Shown piece after piece: positions 6,008 to 12,121 of a stretch of 12,121 nucleotides of DNA. The stretch is from CAYQAJ01 sp964415245 (GTDB lineage: Bacteria > Planctomycetota > Planctomycetia > Pirellulales > Pirellulaceae). A program made the position numbers and the translations under genes. The notes below the pieces were generated by a model. It had not been told where the DNA came from. It saw only the letters and a program-made list of their open reading frames with translations, and did not search any database. Position 1 is the stretch's first letter, and each line of letters starts with the position of its first letter. The stretch spans positions 1 to 12,121 of the forward strand of contig CAYQAJ010000153.1 of the NCBI GenBank assembly GCA_964415245.1, read 5' to 3'.

Positions 6008-7513
6008 TCAGCCCGTAACCGCCGGGTCGGCCGCCGCGATCGTGTCGATCACTTCCTGCGCCGTGCGGGCCCGATAGAGACGTTCGAGCACGAACTCGCT
6101 CTCGGCCACGCTGGCCAGTTGCGCCAGAAAGAACACCTGGAGCTGCGGCCGCTCGGCAGGCGTGATCAGCAGGAACACCAGCCGCACGGGCTCGGGTGCA
6201 TTCTCGCTGAATTGGATCCCTTCGCGCGACCGGCCCAAAACGATCATCGACTGCTCCAGCCCTGGGCAGCGGGCATGGGGAATCGCCACGCGGTTGCCGA
6301 TATCGGTTGGCATCTGACGTTCGCGATCCAGCGCCAAGCGGCAGACATCGGCGCCCGCCGGCAGATTTCGCGGTGGAACGACGGCAGCCAGCTCGCGAAT
6401 CGCGTCCTCGGGCGTGGTGGCCGCGAGATCGAGCACCATGCCCCCGGCGGCCAGCGCGTCCTTGAGAAATACGCGCGGCAGGCGGGGGTATTCGTCCTCG
6501 ATTCGCCCCACGACCTCCTCCAGCACGTCTTCCAGCGTAATCAGGCCGACGAGCTGTCCGCGGTCGACGACGGTTGCCATGTTGGCTCCGTCGCGCTGCA
6601 ACTGCTGCATGGTGGTTTCCAGGTTATCGTTGGGCCCCACGCTGCGCAGGGGACGGATCAAGCGGCGCCAATCCGCTTCGGCGTCCTGATGCACAATCAA
6701 GTCCTTCATCAGCAGGTATCCGACCGGTGTGCCACCCACCCGATCGACCACCGGATAGCGTGAGAAGCGGTGCTCGGTCAGCACGCGTCTGACCTCGTCG
6801 ATGTCGGCGCGTCGCGGGAGCCAGCGGACCTGCGACCAGGGAATCATGGCTTCCTTCACCGTGAGCGTGCCCAGGTCGAGAATGTTCTCCAACAAGAGCA
6901 GGCGATTGAGCGAGAAGCGGCCACTGACCTGGGCGGTGGAAAGCAGCATGCGGAGCTCCTGCTCGGTGTGGGTCACTTCGAACTGCTCGGTACGCAGGCC
7001 GATCATCCGCAGAATCAGGTTCGACGCACCGTTGAGCACGAGCATCGGCAAGTAAAAAACCCAATACGCCACGCGCATCGGGTACGCCACGAGGAGAGTG
7101 CATTGCTCGGCGCGGCGGATGGCGATGCTCTTGGGCGCCAGCTCGCCGATCAGGATGTGCAAGAACGTGATCAGGATAAACGCAATGCTCACCGAAAGCG
7201 TGTGGCTGACGGCCGGCGTCCACCAGCCGGGAAGCCCGACGACGGTCTGCACCACCGAAGCGAACGCGGGCTCGCCGACCCAGCCAAGCCCCAGGCTGGC
7301 AACCGTGATGCCGAGTTGGGTCGCGGAGAGGTAGTTGTCCAGACCGGCGACCATGGACTGCGCGGCCAGGGCGCGGCGGTTGCCCTGGCGGACGAGCTCC
7401 TCGATGCGGCTGGCGCGCACCTTGACAATGGCGAATTCGGCCAACACGAAGAAGCCGTTGAGGAGCACCAACAAGAAGGCGATCAGCATGTACAGGGGGG
7501 TGGTCCATTCCAT
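6008..7513 (-). CDS. CNNM/CBS-pair membrane protein fused to a PTS EIIA type-2 domain
   Basis: This is a 501-residue inner-membrane protein. Residues 1-180 form a CNNM (DUF21) transmembrane domain with helices near 5-28, 65-92, 103-122 and 138-165, and the conserved GELAPKSIAIRR (123-134). A CBS-domain pair follows (about 221-340, EAMIPWSQVRWLPRRADIDE and MATVVDRGQLVGLITLEDVL). Such proteins (CorC/YfjD/hemolysin-like) transport or sense Mg2+ or Na+, with the CBS pair binding adenine nucleotides. Instead of the usual C-terminal CorC/HlyC domain, residues about 355-495 resemble a PTS EIIA domain of the fructose/nitrogen type. NRVAIPHARCPGL places the phosphorylatable histidine at His413. The fusion suggests ion transport gated by phosphotransfer state or by the nucleotide ligand, which is inference. 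The ATG is followed at once by the first membrane helix; the only ribosome-site candidate is a weak AGGG 10 bases upstream. Confidence 0.9.
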   Translation of the reverse strand: MEWTTPLYMLIAFLLVLLNGFFVLAEFAIVKVRASRIEELVRQGNRRALAAQSMVAGLDNYLSATQLGITVASLGLGWVGEPAFASVVQTVVGLPGWWTPAVSHTLSVSIAFILITFLHILIGELAPKSIAIRRAEQCTLLVAYPMRVAYWVFYLPMLVLNGASNLILRMIGLRTEQFEVTHTEQELRMLLSTAQVSGRFSLNRLLLLENILDLGTLTVKEAMIPWSQVRWLPRRADIDEVRRVLTEHRFSRYPVVDRVGGTPVGYLLMKDLIVHQDAEADWRRLIRPLRSVGPNDNLETTMQQLQRDGANMATVVDRGQLVGLITLEDVLEEVVGRIEDEYPRLPRVFLKDALAAGGMVLDLAATTPEDAIRELAAVVPPRNLPAGADVCRLALDRERQMPTDIGNRVAIPHARCPGLEQSMIVLGRSREGIQFSENAPEPVRLVFLLITPAERPQLQVFFLAQLASVAESEFVLERLYRARTAQEVIDTIAAADPAVTG

Positions 7514-7861
7514 CGTTGCGTGCCCTGTCCTAAGGGGAGGAAAACCCGGGCGAAGTCAGTCGACTGACCAGGGGCGCGGAACTGGTGGTCCATGGGCGCG
7601 AATCTGGTCCGCCATCGCCGGGGATGCCTCATTGTGCCGCAACGGAGTCGCTGCCAGAAGAGGCGAGAGTGGCGGCTACGAGAAGGAGTGGCGGGTCCGA
7701 ATTCAAGAAGCCACGGCATGAGCGAGTCGCATGCATTGCGGCCGTGTCGCTGTTAGAATAGTTTGGCGGCGTTGGGAATGCCCACGGCGCGCATCGGGCC
7801 GCATTCGCCGCTCCCTCCGAACTCTCCTTCCAAATTCCACCAACGCAAGAAAGAGAACGCC
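7514..7861. other. 348-base divergent intergenic region with palindrome and tandem repeat
   Basis: This is the gap between the CNNM gene (minus) and the DUF1080 gene (plus). It holds a perfect 14-bp palindrome GTCAGTCGACTGAC (7555-7568), two adjacent 22-bp direct repeats (7572-7593 and 7594-7615, 17 of 22 identical), and an extended -10 box near 7751. The frames crossing it show no family signal, no conserved motif and no good ribosome site. No RNA gene was recognised. Confidence 0.6.
7751..7759 (+). promoter_or_regulatory. Possible extended -10 promoter for the DUF1080 gene
   Basis: TGTTAGAAT fits an extended -10 (TG, one base, then TAGAAT at 7754-7759), about 100 bases before the DUF1080 start. 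No convincing -35 lies 16-18 bases upstream, as is tolerated for extended -10 promoters. Confidence 0.35.
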
Positions 7862-8566
7862 ATGAAACGCCATCGCTCGCTTGTCATTGCCAGCATTTTG
7901 GCCGCTGCCTTTCTGGCCACCGCCACCCTGCACACCAAGGGGGATGACGAAGGCTTCGTCGCGATCTTCGACGGCAAAACGCTCAAGGGCTGGGATGGGA
8001 ACGAAAAGTTCTGGTCGGTCAAGGACGGCACCATCACCGGCCAGACCACGGCCGACAACCCCACCAGCGGCAACACGTTTCTTATTTGGCGCGCCGGCGA
8101 GCTCGAGAACTTCGAGCTGACGCTCAAATTCCGCATCGTCGGCGGCAACTCGGGCATCCAGTACCGAAGCAAAGACCTCGGCGACCACGTCGTGGGCGGA
8201 TACCAGGCAGACTTCGACGCGGAGAATGGATTCAGCGGCATCCTGTACGAAGAGCGCGGACGCGGCATCCTCGCCAACCGTGGAACCAAGGTGGTGATCG
8301 AGGAAAACGGCGAGAAGAAAGAAGTCGGCAAGACCGCCGTCGAGAAGGAGATTCTCGATTCCATCAAAAAAGAAGACTGGAACGAGTACACCATCACTGC
8401 CCAGGGCAATCACCTCGTGCAGAAGATCAACGGCCACACCACCGTCGACGTCACCGACAACGAATCATCGAAGGCGGCCGAGTCGGGCATCCTCGCCTTG
8501 CAGCTTCACGCCGGAGCGCCGATGCTGGTGCAGTTCAAGGACATCGTGCTGAAGAAGCTCGATTGA
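7862..8566 (+). CDS. Secreted DUF1080 (3-keto-disaccharide hydrolase-like) protein
   Basis: This is a 234-residue exported protein with a concanavalin-like fold, abundant in planctomycetes. Characterised relatives cleave 3-keto-glycosides. The first 27 residues form a signal peptide: a basic MKRHR, then the hydrophobic SLVIASILAAAFLATAT. The mature part carries family hallmarks: FVAIFDGKTLKGW (32-44), NSGIQYRS (96-103), the GGYQADFD strand (112-119), and the terminal SGILALQLHAGAPMLVQFKDIVLKKL (208-233, in parts). Length is normal for a single-domain member. The ATG at 7862 is preferred over the upstream in-frame ATG at 7763 because only it gives a proper signal peptide; a weak AAAGAG precedes it. 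It is the only plus-strand gene here. It converges on the eboF-like gene and has no operon partner. The natural substrate cannot be told from sequence. Confidence 0.9.
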   Translation: MKRHRSLVIASILAAAFLATATLHTKGDDEGFVAIFDGKTLKGWDGNEKFWSVKDGTITGQTTADNPTSGNTFLIWRAGELENFELTLKFRIVGGNSGIQYRSKDLGDHVVGGYQADFDAENGFSGILYEERGRGILANRGTKVVIEENGEKKEVGKTAVEKEILDSIKKEDWNEYTITAQGNHLVQKINGHTTVDVTDNESSKAAESGILALQLHAGAPMLVQFKDIVLKKLD

Positions 8567-8577
8567 GGTGGCTTAAA

Positions 8578-8612
8578 AGCTATCAGCTCTCAGCTATCGG
8601 CTGTCAGCTTTT
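8578..8612 (+). repeat. Degenerate heptad array, left arm (five units RGCTNTC/AGCTTTT)
   Basis: Five consecutive 7-base units occupy 8578-8612: AGCTATC, AGCTCTC, AGCTATC, GGCTGTC, AGCTTTT. It starts 12 bases after the DUF1080 stop codon and ends in a T-run, so it might also weakly terminate that transcript. It is complementary in pattern to the array at 8732-8766. Confidence 0.8.
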
Positions 8613-8673
8613 TCGATGGCCGGGCCCAGCGGGAACGTGTTGGCGGGCAGAGCATGGCTCGCCCAGAGTGTGC

Positions 8674-8690
8674 CACTGGCTCCGCCAGTG
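8674..8690. repeat. Short hairpin CACTGGC-TCC-GCCAGTG
   Basis: This is a perfect 7-bp stem with a TCC loop, located between the two heptad arrays. The same design (7-bp stem, TCC loop) recurs at 12092-12108 with a different stem sequence. Confidence 0.75.
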
Positions 8691-8731
8691 TGTAGAGCGA
8701 TCGACTTCCCGTGTTGCATCCATCTGCTTCC

Positions 8732-8766
8732 GGCTGAGAGCTGACGGCTGAAAGCTGACAGCTAGC
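8732..8766 (-). repeat. Degenerate heptad array, right arm (five units RGCTGAN)
   Basis: The units GGCTGAG, AGCTGAC, GGCTGAA, AGCTGAC and AGCTAGC run through 8732-8766. They are in inverted orientation to the array at 8578-8612 and resemble the ACTGAAA heptads in imuB (AACTGAA against GGCTGAA). The last unit contains the complement of the TAG stop codon of the eboF-like gene (8762-8764). Confidence 0.8.
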
Positions 8767-10084
8767 CAAAGCGCCCCATCACCAACGTGAACACGTCCCT
8801 GTCGGCGTACGAGCGCTTTGTTAGCGCGGCGGCCGATGACGAGACGAGCACGCCCTGCTGTGCGGCGCTCTTGGCCGGCGCGCCGTGCGAACCCTTCACC
8901 CGCGATGCGTCGAGTGGAATCGACTTCGTGGCCGGGTCGAAGTGCAGCTCTACCGGGTCGAAGCCCGGCTTGCGGTGGATGTCGACCGTGCGGGCAAAGT
9001 GCGGGGCATTGGCGTCGTCGAGCCACCAGTAATAGGCCTGCCAACTCTCGGGCGACGAAATGAGAATCACCTCGCCGCTGCGCTCGTGGTCGCAGCGGTA
9101 CTTTGCTCGATCGGGCCCGGCAAGCACTTCGGCGATCCCCTCGGCATTCTCAAACAGCCGTCGCACTTTTTCGATTGTTTCCGCGTCGGCGTCGCGGACA
9201 AAAACGTGCGAAAACTGATGATCGACCAGGGCCCAGGCGCGGCTCTTTTCCAAGTCGAGATGCTCGCCATCGTCTTCGCGCCGCACCGCCAGCAGCCCCG
9301 CCTCGCGCAGCACACGATTGGGAAACGCCACGTGGTCGACCGGCGTGATGACATATTCCGACGCGGCCAACAACAGTGGCTTACGCGGGGTATAGGCCGA
9401 GTTGAGTCCCTCGACGAGTTGCCCCAGCAGCGAATCCAGCTCGCCCAGCGCGGCCATTGCCGGCGGGCTATCCGGCCCCGTGCGCTGCGCCGCGTAGTCG
9501 AGATGGGGCAGATAAATGAAAAAGAACTCGGGGTGATACTGCTCGGCAGCGTACAAGGCCGAGTCGGCAATCCATTTGCTCGAATTGATGTTGGCGATCG
9601 GTCCCCAGAAATGTTGCAGGGGAAAGTGCCCCAGCGTATCGCGGAGCGCGCCGTACAGCTCGGTCGGCCGCGTGTAGCACCACAGCGACTCCGAGCCGTC
9701 GGGATTGTGGATCGGCGCCGGCATGCAGATCCAGTCGGCTCCGCACCCCTTGCTGAGCATGGGAAACCACACGGCCGACGTGCGCGGCGGGTCGAGCGCG
9801 TGCAGCCGATCCCAAATCTGCGGCGCGGTGATCTTGTCGTTCCACGCCGTCCACATTTCGACTTCCCGCTTGTCGCGCCAGTAAAAACCGTTGGCCACCA
9901 CGCCGTGCTCCCGCGGCGATTTGCCGGTAAACATGGCCGTCTGCACGGGCCAAGTGACGCAGGGAAAACTGGGCACGAGCGTGGCGGTGCTCCCCTGCTC
10001 CGCCAGCGCGGCCAGTTTCGGCATGTGGGCCAGGTCGCCGCCACGCAAGCCGGGAATCGAAAGAAGAACGACGGGTTGGTTCAT
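8762..10084 (-). CDS. EboF-like alkaline-phosphatase-superfamily (nucleotide pyrophosphatase/phosphodiesterase) protein
   Basis: This is a 440-residue member of the type I phosphodiesterase/nucleotide pyrophosphatase branch, closest in pattern to EboF of the ebo metabolite-traffic cluster. Visible features are a first strand VVLLSIPGLRGGDL (5-18); PCVTWPVQTAMFTGKSPREHG (split, 41-61) with the probable nucleophile Thr44; VANGFYWRDKREVEMW (63-78); the metal-site motif YLPHLDYAAQRTGP (191-204) with His194 and Asp196; and VDIHRKPG (367-374) and KGSHG (397-401) late metal-site histidines. No signal peptide is seen, so a cytoplasmic place is likely. The ATG at 10084 is chosen because MNQPVVLLS matches the fold's start; a GTG at 10120 would add 12 residues encoded by repeat DNA. 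No Shine-Dalgarno site is present, because an inverted-repeat arm abuts the start. It follows the TIM-barrel gene after 92 bases. The true substrate is unknown. Confidence 0.85.
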   Translation of the reverse strand: MNQPVVLLSIPGLRGGDLAHMPKLAALAEQGSTATLVPSFPCVTWPVQTAMFTGKSPREHGVVANGFYWRDKREVEMWTAWNDKITAPQIWDRLHALDPPRTSAVWFPMLSKGCGADWICMPAPIHNPDGSESLWCYTRPTELYGALRDTLGHFPLQHFWGPIANINSSKWIADSALYAAEQYHPEFFFIYLPHLDYAAQRTGPDSPPAMAALGELDSLLGQLVEGLNSAYTPRKPLLLAASEYVITPVDHVAFPNRVLREAGLLAVRREDDGEHLDLEKSRAWALVDHQFSHVFVRDADAETIEKVRRLFENAEGIAEVLAGPDRAKYRCDHERSGEVILISSPESWQAYYWWLDDANAPHFARTVDIHRKPGFDPVELHFDPATKSIPLDASRVKGSHGAPAKSAAQQGVLVSSSAAALTKRSYADRDVFTLVMGRFG

Positions 10085-10187
10085 GATGCGATAAGGGGGA
10101 CAGGCGCGCTTATCATCCACGACACGACAGCAGACACCAACAGCTTATCGCGGGATGATAAGCGCGCCTGTCCCCCTTATCGCATCA
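10084..10187. repeat. 35-bp perfect inverted repeat (REP/MITE-like) between the eboE-like and eboF-like genes
   Basis: The arm 10084-10118 is exactly complementary to 10153-10187, with a 34-base spacer, giving a 104-bp element. The arms include GATAAGGGGGACAGGCGCGC, sharing GGGGACAGGC with the element at 1589-1707. The right arm supplies the TAA stop (10177-10179) and last two codons of the TIM-barrel gene. The left arm touches the ATG of the eboF-like gene. In the polycistronic RNA this would be a very stable hairpin immediately before that start codon. Confidence 0.9.
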
Positions 10188-11007
10188 GCGGGGCAAGAAG
10201 GCCGTATGCTAGTTGTGCCGCGCTCGGTCCTTCGTGGCTGTGGCGGCTCAGCTCGACGTGTACTCCCCCTTGATACCCGGCGCGGGCCAGCGCGTCGAGC
10301 ACGGGGGGAAAGTCGATCTCGCCCTCGCCGAACATCAGATGCTCGTGCACGCCGGCGCGCATGTCCTCGATGTGCACGTTGACGATTCTTTCCCCCCAGC
10401 GGTCGATTTGGTCCGCGATCGGCACTTCGCCCATACAGTGCAAGTGACCCACGTCGAGCGTGAGCCGCAGCCAAGGGGAATCGACTCGCTCACGGAGCCG
10501 CGCAAATCGCTCCATCGTGTCGACAAACATGCCGGGCTCCGGCTCAAAGCCCAGCACGACCTGCTTCCGTGCGGCATGTTCGATGACTTTCCCGAGCCCC
10601 TCGGTTAAACGTCGCCAAGCCTCGTCGTCGGTCGCGCCATCGCGAAGAATGCCCGACCACAGTGACACGCACTGGCTGCCGAGCGATGACGCGATATCGA
10701 TCGCGCGGCAATGAAAGTCGATCCGCCGATTCCGTGCCGCTACATCGGCGGTCATTAGCGTCGGCTCATGTTTCACGCGCGGATCGAGCAGATACCGGGC
10801 CCCCGTCTCGACCACGCTCTGCATCGCACACCGCGACAACAGCCCCCGCATTTCCTCGACCTGCGCCGCGCAGCGGTCGTCATACGGATTGAGCGTGCCG
10901 TGATCGAGCGTAATCGCCACACTACGGTAGCCGATCTCGGCCAACAGCTCGACCGCCTCGAACACGTCGTGATGCGCCAGGCCGTTGGTGTTGTAGCCGA
11001 TGAGCAT
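10177..11007 (-). CDS. EboE-like sugar phosphate isomerase/epimerase (xylose isomerase-like TIM barrel)
   Basis: This is a 276-residue TIM-barrel protein of the AP endonuclease 2/xylose isomerase-like superfamily. It opens with MLIGYNTNGLAHHDVFEAVE and the strand SVAITLDHG (29-37). Probable metal ligands sit in LGFEPEPG (Glu155 or Glu157), LTLDVGHLHC (Asp185, His188), VNVHIEDM (209-216, His212) and VHVELSRHSHEG (249-260, Glu252). The loop HEHLMFGEGEIDFPPVLDAL (221-240) is typical of the superfamily. The ATG at 11007 lies 4 bases after the stop of the UbiA-like gene and has no Shine-Dalgarno site, so it is probably translationally coupled; a reading from 11079 would only add an overlap with that gene. 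Its place between eboC-like and eboF-like genes supports an EboE-type role in metabolite traffic. It could also be a general isomerase with an unrelated sugar. The C-terminal LMR and stop come from a repeat arm. Confidence 0.85.
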   Translation of the reverse strand: MLIGYNTNGLAHHDVFEAVELLAEIGYRSVAITLDHGTLNPYDDRCAAQVEEMRGLLSRCAMQSVVETGARYLLDPRVKHEPTLMTADVAARNRRIDFHCRAIDIASSLGSQCVSLWSGILRDGATDDEAWRRLTEGLGKVIEHAARKQVVLGFEPEPGMFVDTMERFARLRERVDSPWLRLTLDVGHLHCMGEVPIADQIDRWGERIVNVHIEDMRAGVHEHLMFGEGEIDFPPVLDALARAGYQGGVHVELSRHSHEGPSAAQLAYGLLAPLMR

Positions 11008-11011
11008 GTTG

Positions 11012-12010
11012 TCACGTTGAATAGACCCACCGACCCAGCAGCATCGCCGGGAACAGCAGGGCCACGATGCCGATCGCATACCATGGCCGATCGGAATGAG
11101 CCGCCGCGCAAACGGCGCCGTCGAGAACGATCAACAGCATGATGCAGTGCTTCACTACGATCTGCACGCGGGCCGGGATCGGACGGTAGATGGCGAGGGA
11201 AGCGCGCAATAACATCCCACCCGCCAGCAGTGCCAGCAGCAGCCAGAAAACCCGCCGCTGCAGATCCACCGCGATGACGGGAAAACGGTAGAACGGCACC
11301 GTCCCCAACAGCGCGATGCCGCACAGCATCATCACCGTGCCCGCGACCAGCACGACGCGATTGCTCTCCCCCTCCTCGCGGCGAGCGAAAACAGTCACGC
11401 CGGTGATGTAGATGCCGATGCCGCCGGCGACCAGCAGTTGCGGTTTGTCGAAGCCGAGCAACACAGCGGGGTCGCTAGGCATTCCGTTGGCGGCCATCGC
11501 CATGCTCATGCCCAGCAGCACGTTCAGGAAACGGCATGCGCTCATTCCGAGTGGACCGACGAACGTACGTTTGAGCGCTGCGTCGTAGAGCAACACGCAC
11601 GCCGCCAATGCCGTCGCCACGGCGCCGCCACGCCACGCAAGGGACAATCCCGGCGGCGCCAGTGGCAATGTAATCCAACCCAGCAGCACACCCAACCCCA
11701 GCATGCCGAAGCCGACGATTGCCGCCGACTTGACCGAAACGCGCCCCGAGGGAAGTGGGCGCTCCGGGCGCTTCTCGCGGTCTTCCGTCAGGTCGAACAG
11801 GTCGTTGAGTACCATGCCCGAGGTGTACAGCAGGCACGAGGCTCCCAGCACGCAGAGGTACACCGGAAGCGGCTGGAGCGAACCGGCCACGAACACGAAG
11901 CCCATCGTCACGTCGGCCGCTGCCGTGAACACGTTGGGCAGCCGCATGAGCTGCATCCAGGCGAGCAGCCCACCGCCCCGCGCTCGATCGGTGTTCGCGG
12001 CGTTCGTCAT
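11012..12010 (-). CDS. eboC: EboC-like UbiA-family prenyltransferase
   Basis: This is a 332-residue polytopic membrane protein of the UbiA superfamily, with eight or nine hydrophobic segments. The first aspartate motif is intact: NDLFDLTEDREKRPERPLPSGR in pieces at 69-90 gives N69-D70-x-x-D73-x-x-x-D77, which binds prenyl diphosphate through Mg2+. YDAALKR (142-148) follows the usual loop pattern. The second acidic motif of classical UbiA enzymes is not evident; FARREEGES (208-216) sits in that place, as expected for the EboC-like branch, so enzymatic prenyl transfer is uncertain. An N-terminal tail of about 15 polar residues precedes the first helix (AWMQLMRLPNVFTAAAD). The ATG at 12010 has a weak GAGAG 5 bases upstream and is preferred over a start at 12058. 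It heads the three-gene ebo-type run, 4 bases before the TIM-barrel gene. In cyanobacteria and eustigmatophyte symbionts ebo genes are linked to export or traffic of a secondary metabolite precursor. Confidence 0.87.
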   Translation of the reverse strand: MTNAANTDRARGGGLLAWMQLMRLPNVFTAAADVTMGFVFVAGSLQPLPVYLCVLGASCLLYTSGMVLNDLFDLTEDREKRPERPLPSGRVSVKSAAIVGFGMLGLGVLLGWITLPLAPPGLSLAWRGGAVATALAACVLLYDAALKRTFVGPLGMSACRFLNVLLGMSMAMAANGMPSDPAVLLGFDKPQLLVAGGIGIYITGVTVFARREEGESNRVVLVAGTVMMLCGIALLGTVPFYRFPVIAVDLQRRVFWLLLALLAGGMLLRASLAIYRPIPARVQIVVKHCIMLLIVLDGAVCAAAHSDRPWYAIGIVALLFPAMLLGRWVYST

Positions 12011-12091
12011 AGATTCTCTCGCAGCGCGACGCGATTCCGCACCACCACAAAACGCCACACCATCACTCCATCCGCCACATCGCTTGCGGCC

Positions 12092-12108
12092 AGCGCGCTC
12101 CGCGCGCT
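12092..12108. repeat. Short hairpin AGCGCGC-TCC-GCGCGCT
   Basis: This is a perfect 7-bp stem with a TCC loop, about 80 bases upstream of the eboC-like start. It matches the architecture of the hairpin at 8674-8690. It suggests that the extreme right end is intergenic, although one minus-strand frame stays open across it. Confidence 0.7.
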
Positions 12109-12121
12109 TCCTACTCCAACT

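Noticed and set aside
7556..7615. Short minus-strand frame beginning MADQIRAHGPPVPRPW in the CNNM upstream region
   Set aside because: It has only 19 codons, is built from the 22-bp repeat, has no ribosome site and no family signal.
7703..8437. Minus-strand open frame of 244 codons opposite the DUF1080 gene
   Set aside because: The plus-strand frame has a signal peptide and DUF1080 hallmarks; this is its antisense shadow.
8885..10273. Plus-strand open frame of 462 codons
   Set aside because: It is antisense to the eboF-like gene, which has clear family motifs, and it crosses the 35-bp inverted repeat.
1..12121. tRNA, rRNA, CRISPR array or autonomous insertion sequence
   Set aside because: No cloverleaf-like gene, ribosomal segment, regularly spaced repeats or transposase-like frame was recognised by eye; a computed scan was not possible.

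Overview
The window is GC-rich, gene-dense bacterial DNA that most likely comes from a planctomycete of the Pirellulales type. This is inferred from three things: the mix of genes (an ImuA/ImuB/DnaE2 mutasome, a DUF1080 secreted protein, an ebo-type cluster), the scarcity of strong Shine-Dalgarno sites, and the many short heptad and hairpin repeats of the kind that litter planctomycete genomes. No rRNA, tRNA, CRISPR array or transposase gene was seen. All genes but one lie on the minus strand.

Left third (1-4280, minus strand): a damage-inducible mutagenesis operon read imuA -> imuB -> dnaE2, with dnaE2 cut by the left edge. A near-consensus promoter (TTGACA, 16-base spacer, TATACT) precedes imuA. 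A 24-bp near-perfect palindrome fills its spacer and overlaps the -10 box, which is where an SOS repressor would bind. Two of the three genes carry in-frame insertions of what looks like non-coding repeat DNA: four ACTGAAA heptads in imuB and a triple hairpin in dnaE2. A larger REP-like inverted repeat separates imuB from dnaE2. Upstream, in the same direction but with its own promoter-like sequence, is a GIY-YIG nuclease-domain protein with a C-terminal RAMA-like domain.

Middle (5274-8566): a small DUF456 membrane protein; a CNNM/CBS membrane protein whose usual C-terminal domain is replaced by a PTS EIIA type-2 domain with its phosphorylatable histidine; and, divergently on the plus strand, a secreted DUF1080 (3-keto-disaccharide hydrolase-like) protein.

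Right third (8762-12010, minus strand): three tightly packed genes, read eboC-like UbiA prenyltransferase -> eboE-like TIM-barrel protein -> eboF-like alkaline-phosphatase-fold protein. This is the core of the ebo (edb) metabolite-traffic cluster. eboA, eboB and eboD homologues are not in the window and may lie past the right edge.

Repeats recur at gene borders. A 35-bp perfect inverted repeat supplies the stop codon of the TIM-barrel gene and ends at the start codon of the eboF-like gene. An inverted heptad array contains the eboF-like stop codon. Together with the intragenic insertions, this suggests that small non-autonomous repeats have shaped coding ends and protein linkers here.
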